Shown: piece after piece, positions 42,063-51,404 of the stretch | Layout: each line of letters begins with the position of its first letter | How positions within the stretch are numbered: the stretch's first letter is position 1 | Source: Nocardia mexicana NBRC 108244 | GTDB taxonomy: Bacteria > Actinomycetota > Actinomycetes > Mycobacteriales > Mycobacteriaceae | Length of the DNA stretch: 51,743 nucleotides | Direction: 5' to 3' | NCBI RefSeq assembly: GCF_001613165.1 | Contig: NZ_BDBV01000108.1 | Span: forward strand, 1 to 51,743 | Position numbers and translations under genes: made by a program | The notes under the pieces: generated by a model | What the model saw: only the letters and a program-made list of their open reading frames with translations | Database searches by the model: none | What the model was told of the DNA's origin: nothing

Positions 42063-43022
42063 TCAGGGGATGTCCGGCTGGGGTTCGCGGGTGACCTGGT
42101 CCGGGGATTTGTCGGGGCGCAGGCCGCGCCAGGAGGGGTGGCGGAGGCGGCCGTCGCCGGTCCATTCGGTGAAGGCGACCTCGCCGACGAGTTCGGGGGA
42201 GACCCAGACCGCGTCGGGGACATCGGCTTTCACCGTCGGCGCGGAACGTCGCAGCGGGCGCAGGTCGGCGGCGAGGTCGTCGAGCACGGCCTCGGTGAAG
42301 CCGGTGCCGACACTGCCGCAAGAGACGAGTTTCCCGGTGTCGTCGTGGATTCCGAGCAGTAGCGAGCCGATCCGGCCGGTGCGGCGGCCGGTGCCGGGGC
42401 GCCAGCCGACGATCACCACCTCCTGTTCGCGGACGTTCTTCACCTTGGTCCACAGGTCGCTGCGCCGTCCGGGCAGGTAGCGGCTGTCGAGCCGCTTGCA
42501 CACGATGCCCTCCAGCCCGCGCCGCCGCGATTCGGCCAGGGCCTCGGCGCCGGTGCCCGGCAGCCGCGGCGGCACCCGCCAGTGCGGGCCTGCCAGCCCG
42601 AGCCCCTCCAGCAGTTCGCGGCGCTGCCGGTACGGCAGGTCGATCAGCGGCCGGTCGCCGATGTGGAGCAGGTCGAAGATCATGTAGGTGACCGGGTCGG
42701 CCGCGGCGAGCGCGCGGATCCTGGCCTGGTTGCGCAGGTGCATGCGCGGCTGCAGCGCCTCGAAACTGGTGCGGCCCTCGGCGCCGACGGCCACGATCTC
42801 CCCGTCGACGACGAAGCGCGGCGCGGCGGGCGCCAGACCGGCCAGCTCCGGCCAGGCCGCGGTGATGTCCTTGTCGTTGCGAGACACCAGGCGCAGCGAG
42901 TCTTCGATATATCCGATGGCGCGGATGCCGTCGAACTTGGTTTCGCGGGCCCACCCGTCGTCCGCGGCAGGCAGCGGGCCCGCCACCGCCAGCATCGCCG
43001 CGTAGCGCGGCAGCCGACTCAT
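42063..43022 (-). CDS. ATP-dependent DNA ligase
   Basis: The 319-residue product has the nucleotidyltransferase motif I with Lys29 in ETKFDGIRA, motif III/IIIa (FVVDGEIVAVG, YMIFDLLHI), motif IV GLEGIVCKR and motif V SDLWTKVKN. An OB domain follows (GSVGTGFTEAVLDDL, AFTEWTGDGRLRHPSW). It resembles the ligase domain of LigD and LigC enzymes used in non-homologous end joining and gap repair, rather than replicative NAD-dependent LigA. No Ku gene is adjacent. The convergent LexA-family gene suggests a DNA-repair context. Confidence 0.92.
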   Translation of the reverse strand: MSRLPRYAAMLAVAGPLPAADDGWARETKFDGIRAIGYIEDSLRLVSRNDKDITAAWPELAGLAPAAPRFVVDGEIVAVGAEGRTSFEALQPRMHLRNQARIRALAAADPVTYMIFDLLHIGDRPLIDLPYRQRRELLEGLGLAGPHWRVPPRLPGTGAEALAESRRRGLEGIVCKRLDSRYLPGRRSDLWTKVKNVREQEVVIVGWRPGTGRRTGRIGSLLLGIHDDTGKLVSCGSVGTGFTEAVLDDLAADLRPLRRSAPTVKADVPDAVWVSPELVGEVAFTEWTGDGRLRHPSWRGLRPDKSPDQVTREPQPDIP

Positions 43023-43241
43023 ACCCGCCTCCCATCGCTTCCGAACCCGGACGTTGCTGAAGACTTGCCTGATCATACTCGGCGGTCTTCTTTGTGGCGG
43101 GAGTGGCGGCCGATGGAGTTCGGGTACGGAGCGCGAAGATTCGACGCGCACCTCGATCGGGTCGCCAAACGGTAGCTGCTGAATTACAGTCCATTCAGGG
43201 TGGAAATGCCCGGTGCGGTGGAATCGGCTACGGAGGTGCAC

Positions 43242-44306
43242 GTGGCGGTACGGAATCGGATCGGAACGGCTGTCGCCGCAATGACTTTCGCGGTGCTGTC
43301 GACGGCGGTGGTGGCGAGCCCGGCGGCCGCCGACACCGGCGACCCCGTCATCACCTCGAAGAGCCTGCTCGCCGACCCGCGCGCCGCTGACGGCTCCTAC
43401 ATCACCAGGGCCACCGTTCAGGACGATCGCAATATCCGCCTGTACGTCTATTCGGCGGCCATGAACCAGACCTTCCCCGTCGACGTGCAGCGCCCGCGGG
43501 ACGCGTCGGTACCGCGTCCGGTGCTGTACCTGCTCAACGGCGCCGGCGGCGGCGAGGACAGCGCCACCTGGGATCAGCGCGCCCCGGATACGCTGCGGTT
43601 CCTGGCCGACAAGGACGTCAACGTGGTCCAGCCGGTCGGCGGCAAGTGGAGCTACTACACCGACTGGCGCGCGCCGGATCCCGTACTGGGCGTGAACAAG
43701 TGGAAGACGTTCTTCACCGAGGAACTGCCGCCGCTGATCGACGGCGCGCTGGGCACCAACGGCCTCAATGCCATTGCGGGCCTGTCCACCTCGGGCACCT
43801 CGGTCCTGCAGCTGCCCATCGCCAAACCGGGCCTGTACAAGTCGGTCGCGGCCTACAGCGGCTGCGCGCAGATCTCCGATCCCACCGGCTACACCTTCGT
43901 GAACCTGGCGGTCAACCTGTGGGGCGGCGGCAACACCGAGAACATGTACGGCCCCCAGAACGACCCGATGTGGGCCGAGAACGACCCGTACGTGCACGCC
44001 GACCAGCTGCGCGGGCTGAATCTGTTCATCTCCAGCGGATCCGGGCTGCCCGGACAGTGGGACGGCCTCGACGGCCCGTATACCCTGCCGGGCGTCGGCG
44101 GCTGGGCCAACCAGCTCACCATCGGCGGCGTCATCGAGGCGGCGGTCAACTACTGCAGCCACAACATGCAGGGCAAGCTGGATTCGCTGGGCATCCCGGC
44201 GACTTACGATTTCCCGCCCACGGGCACGCACTCGTGGGGCTACTGGCACGACGCGCTGATCAAGTCGTGGCCGGTGCTGGCGGCGGGGCTCGAGTTGCCC
44301 GCATAA
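43242..44306 (+). CDS. Secreted alpha/beta-hydrolase, mycolyltransferase (Ag85)-like esterase
   Basis: The 354-residue product starts with a signal peptide ending about PAAADT. The mature part has RLYVYSAAMNQTFPVDVQ, VLYLLNGAGGG, NVVQPVGGKWSYYTDW, a nucleophile elbow AGLSTSGTSV with Ser, and a terminal His in GTHSWGYWHDAL. This matches the antigen 85/corynomycolyltransferase family, which moves mycolic acids between trehalose and arabinogalactan outside the membrane. GGAGG before the GTG at 43242 supports that start. A hairpin follows the stop. The presence of such an enzyme fits a mycolic-acid-producing host. Confidence 0.88.
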   Translation: MAVRNRIGTAVAAMTFAVLSTAVVASPAAADTGDPVITSKSLLADPRAADGSYITRATVQDDRNIRLYVYSAAMNQTFPVDVQRPRDASVPRPVLYLLNGAGGGEDSATWDQRAPDTLRFLADKDVNVVQPVGGKWSYYTDWRAPDPVLGVNKWKTFFTEELPPLIDGALGTNGLNAIAGLSTSGTSVLQLPIAKPGLYKSVAAYSGCAQISDPTGYTFVNLAVNLWGGGNTENMYGPQNDPMWAENDPYVHADQLRGLNLFISSGSGLPGQWDGLDGPYTLPGVGGWANQLTIGGVIEAAVNYCSHNMQGKLDSLGIPATYDFPPTGTHSWGYWHDALIKSWPVLAAGLELPA

Positions 44307-44330
44307 GGGGCTGACGAAGGGCGCAGCGCA

Positions 44331-44372
44331 GTGCGGGCGGCGTGCGGGGTCGAACCCGCACACCGCCCGCAC
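44331..44372. terminator. Bidirectional hairpin terminator candidate
   Basis: The arms 44331-44348 and 44355-44372 pair over 18 bases with one mismatch and a 6-base loop (GTCGAA). The hairpin lies between two convergent genes ending at 44306 and 44381. No T-run follows, as is usual in GC-rich actinobacteria. Confidence 0.7.
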
Positions 44373-44380
44373 GCGAGCCG

Positions 44381-44806
44381 TCAGTTACCGCAGTGCTGGC
44401 CCGGCTTGGTGGTCTGCCAGAGGTCGTCCTCGATGCTGCCGCCCCAATCGATGCACTTGCCCTCGGCCTCGACCTTCGCGAACGCGTACTCCGAGAACTT
44501 GCGGCCGTCGTTGATGACCACCGCGTCATGGTCCGAATGCTGGCGCACGGCGGCGGCCATCGGGATTTCCTCACCCGGCTGATCACGGACGGTGACCACG
44601 CAGTTCGTCCGGCCGTCGTAGGTGAGGAAGATCGTGCCCTTGTGCTTTCCCTGGTCGAGCCGGTGCTGGTCGATCACCTTGAAGCCCTCACCGCACTGGC
44701 CGCGGTAGTCCGCCGCGGAGGCCGTTCCGGGCAGGAAGACAGCCGTACCGGCGGTGATTCCGAGGGCGGCCGCGCACACCGCGAGCGACTTTTTGGCGTT
44801 GATCAA
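44381..44806 (-). CDS. Small secreted protein, spore-associated-protein-like
   Basis: This 141-residue protein has a signal peptide (KKSLAVCAAALGITAGTAVF, cleaved near TASAA). The small mature domain contains CGEGFKVIDQHRL, GTIFLTYDGRTNCVVTV and four Cys that could form two disulfides. The pattern is like the SapA-type secreted proteins of actinomycetes, but the match is weak. A TTG at 44806 is the likely start because GGAAAAGG lies seven bases upstream; an in-frame ATG at 44833 has no such site. The spacer 44807-44990 upstream holds only its promoter region. Confidence 0.7.
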   Translation of the reverse strand: MINAKKSLAVCAAALGITAGTAVFLPGTASAADYRGQCGEGFKVIDQHRLDQGKHKGTIFLTYDGRTNCVVTVRDQPGEEIPMAAAVRQHSDHDAVVINDGRKFSEYAFAKVEAEGKCIDWGGSIEDDLWQTTKPGQHCGN

Positions 44807-44990
44807 TGTAGAACCTTTTCCTTCATGTGACATGCAGCGTTTCGCTACTTACCCCGCCCGGTCGGCGCCCAAACTTCGGCGCAGCTACCGGGGCGACGCC
44901 GAACCCTACGGGAGTTCCCGATCGGTTCGTCCGGTCCCGGCGTCCCCACATGTGGGAATCCTGTGTGCCGCAGCGTGGTCGAGAGAAGGG

Positions 44991-46382
44991 TCAGGATCCG
45001 GTCGCCCGCGGGTCGACGGTCACCGGCCGGTCGCAGCTCGCGGGCGGATCCACCTGGGAACACTCGGTCGGGAGCCGGGTGGGGATGTAATCCGAGGCGA
45101 CGCCGCCGTTCTGGATGAGCGAGACGTAGGCGTCGACCGCGCCGGTCGGGGTTCGGGTCAGCGTGGGATCGCTCTCCACGTTCACGGTGTACAGGCCGAA
45201 ACGCGGTGCGTAACTTCCCCATTCGTAGTTGTCGGTGAGGCTCCAGTAGTTGTAGCCCATGACGTTCATGCCGTCGGCCTTGGCGCGCTGGATCCAGTAG
45301 AGGGTGTCACGCAGATGGTCGGCGCGGCAGTAGGGCTGGTCGCCCGTGGCCTCGATCGGCGGTTCGTTCCGTTTCCGGCAGGGACCGTCGGTTCCGTTGT
45401 CGGTGGGCATTCCGCTCTCCACCACGTAAATTGGTTTGCCGCCGAGATACTCGTGGTAGTGCCGCAGGGCGTAATAGATGCCCTCGGTTTGCTGCGGCAG
45501 CTCCCACATCTGCGGCGCTCCGGCCGAGGTGCCGGTGGCGGCGGTCTGGTCGTCGGGACCGAAATAGTAGTCGACGCCGACGAAGTCGAGCTTGTCGCGC
45601 ACCTTGTCGACGAACCCGTGGTTGACCTCGGCCTCCTTGCCGGACACGAAGCCGACATTGCTGGTGACCAGGGCGTCCGGCTGATTGTTGTGGATCGTGT
45701 CGTAGATGTCGTTGTGCGCCTGGGCGAGTCGGTCCACCATGAGATCCGCCTCCTCGTTGGAGGTGATGGCGCCGATGCGGCGCTCGGCGCCGACGTAGGC
45801 GAGGGGTTCGTTGATCGTCACCCAGATCGGATCGTATGTGGCGAAGCGGTTGACGACCTTGCGCGCGTTGGTCAGCCAGTCCTCGACCATGGCCGGGTCG
45901 AGCCAGCCGCCGCGGTCGGCCGCCCAGCCCGGGTACACCCAGTGGTCGAGGGTGATCATCGGCGTCATGCCGTAGGCGTGGATCCGCCTGATCATCTTGT
46001 CGTACTTGACGAATGCCTGCTCGTCCCACCCGTCGGGGCCGGGTTCGGGCTGTACTCGGGCCCATTCGATGCTCATCCGGAACACCTTCACGCCGAGCGC
46101 GGCGGCGTGCTTGATGTCGTCCTCGTAGAAGTCGAGGAAGCGCACCGAATTCTGGTACTCGTCGACCGCGCCGGATTCGATGTATCGGGTCCAGTTGCTG
46201 TCGGGCGCAGAGCCTTCGGACTGGAAGCCGGACGCTGCCACACCCCAGAGGAAGTCGTCACCGAGCCGCCACGAGCCGCCGGCCCGGTCGGCGGGCGCGG
46301 CCGACACCAGCCCCGGCAGGACCAGGGTCGCTACCGCGGCGGCACAGGCCGCCAGCGCGTGTCGGCGATTCGACTGTCGCAT
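44991..46382 (-). CDS. Secreted glycoside hydrolase family 1 beta-glycosidase
   Basis: The 463-residue product has an Arg-led signal sequence (RRHALAACAAAVATLVLPGL). The barrel shows the family 1 opening FLWGVAASGFQSEG, SIEWARVQP, the acid/base Glu in VTINEPLAYVG and the nucleophile Glu in YVVESGMPT, where most members have TENG. YNYWSLTDNYEWGSYAPRFGL supplies the aglycone and sugar-binding Trp residues. It should hydrolyse beta-glucosides or related sugars outside the cell. The nucleophile motif variant may alter specificity. It is single and follows no operon. Confidence 0.9.
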   Translation of the reverse strand: MRQSNRRHALAACAAAVATLVLPGLVSAAPADRAGGSWRLGDDFLWGVAASGFQSEGSAPDSNWTRYIESGAVDEYQNSVRFLDFYEDDIKHAAALGVKVFRMSIEWARVQPEPGPDGWDEQAFVKYDKMIRRIHAYGMTPMITLDHWVYPGWAADRGGWLDPAMVEDWLTNARKVVNRFATYDPIWVTINEPLAYVGAERRIGAITSNEEADLMVDRLAQAHNDIYDTIHNNQPDALVTSNVGFVSGKEAEVNHGFVDKVRDKLDFVGVDYYFGPDDQTAATGTSAGAPQMWELPQQTEGIYYALRHYHEYLGGKPIYVVESGMPTDNGTDGPCRKRNEPPIEATGDQPYCRADHLRDTLYWIQRAKADGMNVMGYNYWSLTDNYEWGSYAPRFGLYTVNVESDPTLTRTPTGAVDAYVSLIQNGGVASDYIPTRLPTECSQVDPPASCDRPVTVDPRATGS

Positions 46383-46454
46383 TCCAGCAAGCGTAGCTGG
46401 ACGATTGCTGAAATCCGGGGTGGCGGGCGGCGTGTCGCGCGTTCGGGGCCGGTA

Positions 46455-47333
46455 TCAGGCCGCGGTCGTCTCCAGCCCGGCGGCGCGGGCGCGCCGGGCG
46501 AACAGCGCCGCGGCCACCGCGGCGGGCACGTTCATCAGGACGCCGTAGACCGCCGGTGGCACCGCCATCGCCGAGTTGTGCAGGACCGAGGTCGCCACCG
46601 CGATGGCCAGCGCGCCGTTGTGGATGCCGATCTCCATGGCCGCGGCGACCGCCTGATCGGCCTCGATGCCGAACAGCCGCGATACGTAGAAGCCCACCAG
46701 AATGCCGACCGTGGCCAGCAGCAGGCACACCGCCGCCAGCGCGCCGACATTGTCGGTGAGAGTGTCGAAATCGCGGGCCACGGCCGCGACCACCACCAGC
46801 GCCAGCACCACGATCGACAGCACCTTCACCGCGCCCCGCGCCCGCCGCGACCAGTCCGGGAACCGGTGGTGCACCCACATGCCGAGTGCGACGGGTATCA
46901 GCACGATCGCGAAGACCTGCGCGAACTTATCCGGCCGCAATCCGATCCCGGCGTCCCCGTCGAGGAACAGCGTGTAGGAGAGCCCGACCACCAGCGGCAG
47001 GGTGAACACGGCCAGTACCGAATTGACCGCGGTGAGCGTGATGTTGAGCGCCACATTGCCCCCGGCGATGTGGCTGAACAGGTTCGCCGACGGTCCGCCG
47101 GGCGAGGCGGCCAGCAGCAGCATGCCCGCCGCCACCGCGCCGTCGAGCCCGAACAGGTAGATCAGGCCCAGGCAGACCGCGGGCAGCAGCAGCATCTGGC
47201 ACACCAGGGCCACCGCGGCCGCCTTCGGATAGCGCAGCACCCGCGCGAAATCGTCCACCGTCAAGGTGAGCCCGAGGCCGAACATCACCAGGGCCAGGGC
47301 GAGCGGCAGGAACACCGCGAACAACGAACCCAC
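46455..47333 (-). CDS. BASS family (bile acid:sodium symporter-like) transporter
   Basis: The 292-residue product has nine to ten membrane segments and the family features VMFGLGLTLTVDDFARVLR near the start, LLLAASPGGPSANLFSHIAGGNVALN in the sodium-binding crossover and MEIGIHNGALAIAVATSVL near the end. It should carry an organic anion with sodium. The start is GTG at 47333. A TetR gene lies 117 bases upstream on the same strand and may control it; cotranscription is possible. Confidence 0.9.
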   Translation of the reverse strand: MGSLFAVFLPLALALVMFGLGLTLTVDDFARVLRYPKAAAVALVCQMLLLPAVCLGLIYLFGLDGAVAAGMLLLAASPGGPSANLFSHIAGGNVALNITLTAVNSVLAVFTLPLVVGLSYTLFLDGDAGIGLRPDKFAQVFAIVLIPVALGMWVHHRFPDWSRRARGAVKVLSIVVLALVVVAAVARDFDTLTDNVGALAAVCLLLATVGILVGFYVSRLFGIEADQAVAAAMEIGIHNGALAIAVATSVLHNSAMAVPPAVYGVLMNVPAAVAAALFARRARAAGLETTAA

Positions 47334-47450
47334 TGCAACTCCTCATCTGCGCACGTGCCGACGGGCCGCGTCGGCGACGAGTGTCGACACTAGTGAGTCG
47401 CCGGGTGCCCGGGCGAGCCCGAGAACCCTCAGTGGTGGTGAAGAACACCC

Positions 47451-48059
47451 TCAGCCGACGGGTGCTGCCGATACACGCACGATGAGCTCATCGATGTAGT
47501 CGCGGAAAAGCGCTGCCATATCGACGTTTTCGGGATCCAGCAGCCACTGCAGCTGCAACCCGTCCATCATCGCCGTCACCTGTCGCGCGACCGCGGCGGT
47601 GTCGACCCCGGCGGCGACGGTGCCCGCCGCGATGCCGCCGTCGAGGGCCCGCACCAGCCACTGCTGCAGGCGGCGATAGCGGTCGACGGCCCAGCCGTGC
47701 GCGGGGTGGTCGGCGGTCACGGCTTCGCCGCTGACCACGGTGAACAGCTGGACCAGACCGGGGACGTGCACGTTGTACTCGACCAGCCGCGCCAGCCGGT
47801 CGAGCGCGGCCGGTCCGCGCAGTTGCTCGTCGAAGCCGAGCCGCTCCAGATCGACGCGATCGCGGTGCTCGAGCACGGCGGTCAGCAGCGCGGCCTTGGT
47901 GGGGAAGTGGTGCAGCAGCCCCGGTTGCGAGAGGCCACAGCGTTCGGCGATCTCGGCTATGGAGGCGCCGCGGAAACCGTTGTCGGCGAACGTCTTCAGT
48001 GCGACGTCCAGGATCCGCTCCTTACGGGCCGCACCGCGCGGACGCCCGGGTGTCGACAT
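47451..48059 (-). CDS. TetR/AcrR family regulator
   Basis: This 202-residue protein begins GRPRGAARKERILDVALKTF and has the helix-turn-helix ASIAEIAERCGLSQPGLLHHF. The C-terminal domain has VSGEAVTADHPAHGW and LQLQWLLDPENVDM, as in the TetR_C_6-like group. An inverted repeat ACCGAGTGCTCGGT lies 34 bases upstream of the start and is a likely autoregulatory operator. The BASS transporter gene downstream is the likely target. Confidence 0.9.
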   Translation of the reverse strand: MSTPGRPRGAARKERILDVALKTFADNGFRGASIAEIAERCGLSQPGLLHHFPTKAALLTAVLEHRDRVDLERLGFDEQLRGPAALDRLARLVEYNVHVPGLVQLFTVVSGEAVTADHPAHGWAVDRYRRLQQWLVRALDGGIAAGTVAAGVDTAAVARQVTAMMDGLQLQWLLDPENVDMAALFRDYIDELIVRVSAAPVG

Positions 48060-48093
48060 GGCCGAATCGTATCACGGGAAGATAACAACACTG

Positions 48094-48107
48094 ACCGAGT
48101 GCTCGGT
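48094..48107. promoter_or_regulatory. Inverted-repeat operator candidate for the TetR gene
   Basis: ACCGAG-TG-CTCGGT is a perfect 6+6 inverted repeat with a two-base centre, the size and layout of common TetR-family operators. It lies 34 bases upstream of the TetR ATG at 48059 and just beyond the stop of the gene at 48112. Confidence 0.55.
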
Positions 48108-48111
48108 TAGG

Positions 48112-48561
48112 TCACCCGCGCGGACGTCGTGCGCCCTGCCTGCGGCGCTGGGAGCTGTGGGTCGGGATGCGTTCGGTGGTGAAGCTGAGCATGGCCAGGC
48201 CCGCGTCTCGGATGAGCAGATCGAGATCATCGATGATCGCGCCCACCGCCGCGCCGGCGGCGCGGATCTCGGCCCTGGTGGTGCCCGGATTGTCGAACAC
48301 CGCCTGCAGCGTGTGCAGCTGCAGCCCGACATCGAACAGGTGCCGGACCAGCCGATCGGTGGCGACGGCGACCTCGCTGTCGACCTCGGCGGGTCGAGGA
48401 GCGGGGTCGAGGAATACGTACGGTGGCCGGACGCCGCCGGTATGCGGCGGCGGTGTGCTCCGTGTGTCGTCGGTCATGGCGCTCTCCGGAGTCGCTGGGC
48501 TCTCGCCGGACTGCCCGGCGTAACCGGCGAGCCGCGCTTCGGGACTCGATGAACTGTTCAT
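48112..48561 (-). CDS. Hypothetical helical protein
   Basis: The 149-residue product has about 70 disordered N-terminal residues rich in Ser, Pro and Thr. It continues with a helical part (VATDRLVRHLFDVGLQLHTLQ and IIDDLDLLIRDAGLAML) and a basic tail. No family is recognised. An internal ATG at 48478 (MTDDTRS) is an alternative start. It stands between the TetR gene and the monooxygenase gene on the same strand; a role with either is unproven. No membrane segment is visible. Confidence 0.65.
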   Translation of the reverse strand: MNSSSSPEARLAGYAGQSGESPATPESAMTDDTRSTPPPHTGGVRPPYVFLDPAPRPAEVDSEVAVATDRLVRHLFDVGLQLHTLQAVFDNPGTTRAEIRAAGAAVGAIIDDLDLLIRDAGLAMLSFTTERIPTHSSQRRRQGARRPRG

Positions 48562-48659
48562 ACTATTTTCGTGCTCTGCGGTTGCCGATGCGAGGGTATA
48601 CCGAAAAGGGGGTTTGCGGGTTTCGGATTGTATTGTGTTGCGGCGGAATCCAGGTGGTA

Positions 48660-50135
48660 CTACCGGGTCACGACCCGGCGGTCGAGGTGATAGTCGGCGA
48701 GATCGGGAGTGCGCCGCATGAGTTCGTCGAAGCGCGCCGGGCTGGACGGCCACACCTCCGGGACCCCGTTGCGCCCCAGATACCAGCTGTGGCAACCGGC
48801 TGCCCAGACGGTGCCGGGCATGGCCGCGCGCAGGCGCTCGTTGTAGGCCGCCGTGGCGGCGGCGGTCGGCTCGACGGTGGTGAAATCGCCGTCGCACCAC
48901 CGGCGCAGCCAGCCGACGATCCGGCGGGACTGCGCCTCCGCGACGGCGGTGAGCGGGTGGTTGGCGACCGGGCTGTGCGGTCCGATGAGCATGAACAGGT
49001 TGGGGAATTCCGGCAGCATCATGGCCTCGAACGCGTGCGGCCCCTCGGCCCAGCTGCGATCGAGGGTGTGGCCGCCGGTGCCGGTGATCGACATCGGACG
49101 CATATAGGCGTGTGAGTCGAATCCCGTTGCCAGCACCAGGATGTCGAGGTCGTGACGGCGGCCGTCGGCGGTGACGACGCCGCGCGGATCGACGTGATCG
49201 ATGGCCGCGGTGACCAGGTCGACATCGGGACGCTGGACCGCGGCGTAGAAGCCGTCCGAGACCACCAGCCGCTTGCACATCGGCGGATAGTCCGGGGTGA
49301 GGGCCCGCCGCAGGTCCGGATCCCGCACCGTGCGCAGGTGTGCCGCGCAGATCGCGGTGATGACTCGGCGCACCGGCCCCGGACGCACCAGCCCCCGGGA
49401 GAACAGCGCGAAGGTCATCGCGTTGAGCCGGTACGAGAGGGTGTTCAGGACCGGCCATCGCCGATACAGCACGCGGGACAACCGGGTGAACGGCCGGTTC
49501 ACCGTGGGCAGGATCCATTGGGCGCTACGCTGGAACAACACCACCCGCGGCACCTGCCCGGCCAGCGCGCGCACCAGCTGGGTGCCGGTCGAACCGGTCC
49601 CGATCACCCCGATTCGCTTGCCGCCCAGGTCGATAGCGTGATCCCAGCGGGCGGAGTGGAACGCGGCGCCGGCGAACGTGTCCAGGCCCGGGATATCCGG
49701 CGTCCGCGGGCGATGCAGGAACCCGGTCGCGCAGACCACGAAGTCGAAACGCTCGCGCGCGCCCGCCGCGGTGGTGAGATGCCATGCGCGGCCGTCGAAT
49801 TCGGCGGCGGTGACCTCGCTGTTCCACCGGGTGTGGCGGTGCAGGTCGTGGGCGCGTGCCACATCGGTGAGATAGCTGTTGATCTGTGGCCCGGTGGCGT
49901 AGAGCCGCGTCCAGTCCGGATTCTTGGCGAAGCTGAACTGGTAGTACCGCGACGGCACGTCGCAGACCAGCCCGGGATAGCTGTTGTCGCGCCAGGTCCC
50001 GCCGAAGCCGGACGCCTTCTCGAAGATGGTGAAGTCGTGAAAACCGGCGCGCCGCAGGAAGATTCCCAGGCAGATGCCCGAGATTCCCGCGCCCACGACG
50101 GCGACGCGCGGCTGCCTGGATTCGGTGGGACTCAT
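48660..50135 (-). CDS. FAD-dependent Baeyer-Villiger monooxygenase
   Basis: This 491-residue protein has a first Rossmann motif AVVGAGISGICLGIFLRRAG, GGTWRDNSYPGLVCDVPSRYY, a second Rossmann motif VIGTGSTGTQLV for NADPH, and the diagnostic FxGxxxHxxxW motif as FAGAAFHSARWD. It should insert oxygen next to a ketone, giving an ester or lactone. It is divergent from a zinc alcohol dehydrogenase across 110 bases. The alcohol dehydrogenase could make the ketone that this enzyme attacks, a common pairing in steroid, terpene or cyclic-alcohol breakdown. Confidence 0.93.
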   Translation of the reverse strand: MSPTESRQPRVAVVGAGISGICLGIFLRRAGFHDFTIFEKASGFGGTWRDNSYPGLVCDVPSRYYQFSFAKNPDWTRLYATGPQINSYLTDVARAHDLHRHTRWNSEVTAAEFDGRAWHLTTAAGARERFDFVVCATGFLHRPRTPDIPGLDTFAGAAFHSARWDHAIDLGGKRIGVIGTGSTGTQLVRALAGQVPRVVLFQRSAQWILPTVNRPFTRLSRVLYRRWPVLNTLSYRLNAMTFALFSRGLVRPGPVRRVITAICAAHLRTVRDPDLRRALTPDYPPMCKRLVVSDGFYAAVQRPDVDLVTAAIDHVDPRGVVTADGRRHDLDILVLATGFDSHAYMRPMSITGTGGHTLDRSWAEGPHAFEAMMLPEFPNLFMLIGPHSPVANHPLTAVAEAQSRRIVGWLRRWCDGDFTTVEPTAAATAAYNERLRAAMPGTVWAAGCHSWYLGRNGVPEVWPSSPARFDELMRRTPDLADYHLDRRVVTR

Positions 50136-50245
50136 CGCTACGCTCCCGTCTCGCACCCTGATATTAGACGCTAAGTCATTCAATAGACATGATGTCCAGC
50201 GAACTGTTACAGTGTGCGCCACATCACAGCTGTAAAGGATGTGCG

Positions 50246-51286
50246 ATGCGAGCTCTGCAGTACACCGGGCCGGAAACCGTTGAGGTCCGGGAGGTTCCGG
50301 TGCCCGAGATAGGCCCGTCCGACCTCCTCCTGCGGGTCGGCGCCGCGGGAGTCTGTCATTCCGACCTGACACTGGTGAACTTCCCCATGCAACTGCGCGA
50401 GGAGCCGCTCACGCTCGGGCACGAATTCGCCGGGACCATCGAGGCGGTCGGTGCCGAGGTGTCCGGGCGTCAGGTAGGCGAACGCGGGGTGGTCTACCTG
50501 TTCTGGACCTGCGGGACCTGCCGCGAGTGCGCGAGCGGCAACCAGAACGTCTGCGTCGCGGCGGGGCGCGCGGCGTATCCACCGTGCCCGGGGCTGGGGC
50601 CGGACGGCGGGATGGCGGAATACGTTCGGATTCCGGCAGATTCGTTCGTTCCGATCGGTGACCTGGATTTCCTGCAGGCGGCGCCGGTGGCGGACGCGGC
50701 GCTGACCCCCTATCACGCCATCCGCGGCGCCCGCGAGCAACTGCGTCCGGGCGCCACGGCGGTCGCCATCGGTATCGGCGGCCTCGGCCATGTCGCGGTG
50801 CAGATCCTGCGCGCGGTGAGCGGTGCGCGCGTGATCGCGGTCGATGTCGCCGAGGACAAACTGGAACTGGCCGCCGCCTGCGGGGCCGACCTGGGCCTGA
50901 TCGCCGGTGCGGAGACCGCGGCCGAGATTCTCGACCGGACCGGCGGCCGTGGCGCGGAGGCCGTCTTCGATTTCGTGGGGATCGACGCCACCGCGAAACT
51001 CGCGGTCGAGACCGTGGCCCCCAACGGTGCCTACCGGATGGTCGGGATCGGCGGTGGCGCACCCGAACTGACCGCGGGTCCGGCGGGCGGCCCCGGATGG
51101 CCCTGGGGTGCCACGGTGCGGAAATCGCTGGGCGGCACCAAATCCGACCTCATCGAGTCGCTGGCACTGGCGCAGGCCGGGCGGCTGCGGATCGAGGTGG
51201 AGCGGTACTCCCTGGCGGAGGGGCCGGAGGCGTTCGCCCGCCTCGACAAGGGACAGGTGCGGGGGCGGGCGGTGCTGGTGCCGTGA
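50246..51286 (+). CDS. Zinc-dependent alcohol dehydrogenase (MDR family)
   Basis: The 346-residue product has catalytic zinc ligands in AGVCHSDL and LGHEFAG, a structural zinc loop CGTCRECASGNQNVC and the nucleotide motif IGIGGLGHVAVQIL. It should oxidise a secondary or primary alcohol with NAD(P). AAGGA before the ATG at 50246 fits this start. The divergent Baeyer-Villiger gene suggests a shared catabolic route. The shared 110-base spacer contains a separated inverted pair TTACAG (50207-50212) and CTGTAA (50230-50235), a possible regulator site. Confidence 0.92.
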   Translation: MRALQYTGPETVEVREVPVPEIGPSDLLLRVGAAGVCHSDLTLVNFPMQLREEPLTLGHEFAGTIEAVGAEVSGRQVGERGVVYLFWTCGTCRECASGNQNVCVAAGRAAYPPCPGLGPDGGMAEYVRIPADSFVPIGDLDFLQAAPVADAALTPYHAIRGAREQLRPGATAVAIGIGGLGHVAVQILRAVSGARVIAVDVAEDKLELAAACGADLGLIAGAETAAEILDRTGGRGAEAVFDFVGIDATAKLAVETVAPNGAYRMVGIGGGAPELTAGPAGGPGWPWGATVRKSLGGTKSDLIESLALAQAGRLRIEVERYSLAEGPEAFARLDKGQVRGRAVLVP

Positions 51287-51404
51287 GCGGCCGTTGTCCG
51301 CGCCGGGCCGTGGCCCACCGGGGCGGCGGGGCGCGTGCGCCGCGGAACACTCGCACGGCGACTATTGTGGAGTTGTCCATGGGGGCGTGAGGCGGTGGGT
51401 GGTC

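Noticed and set aside
44331..44372. tRNA-like sequence because of a TCGAACCC-type element
   Set aside because: It is a simple long hairpin between convergent genes with no cloverleaf or anticodon arm.
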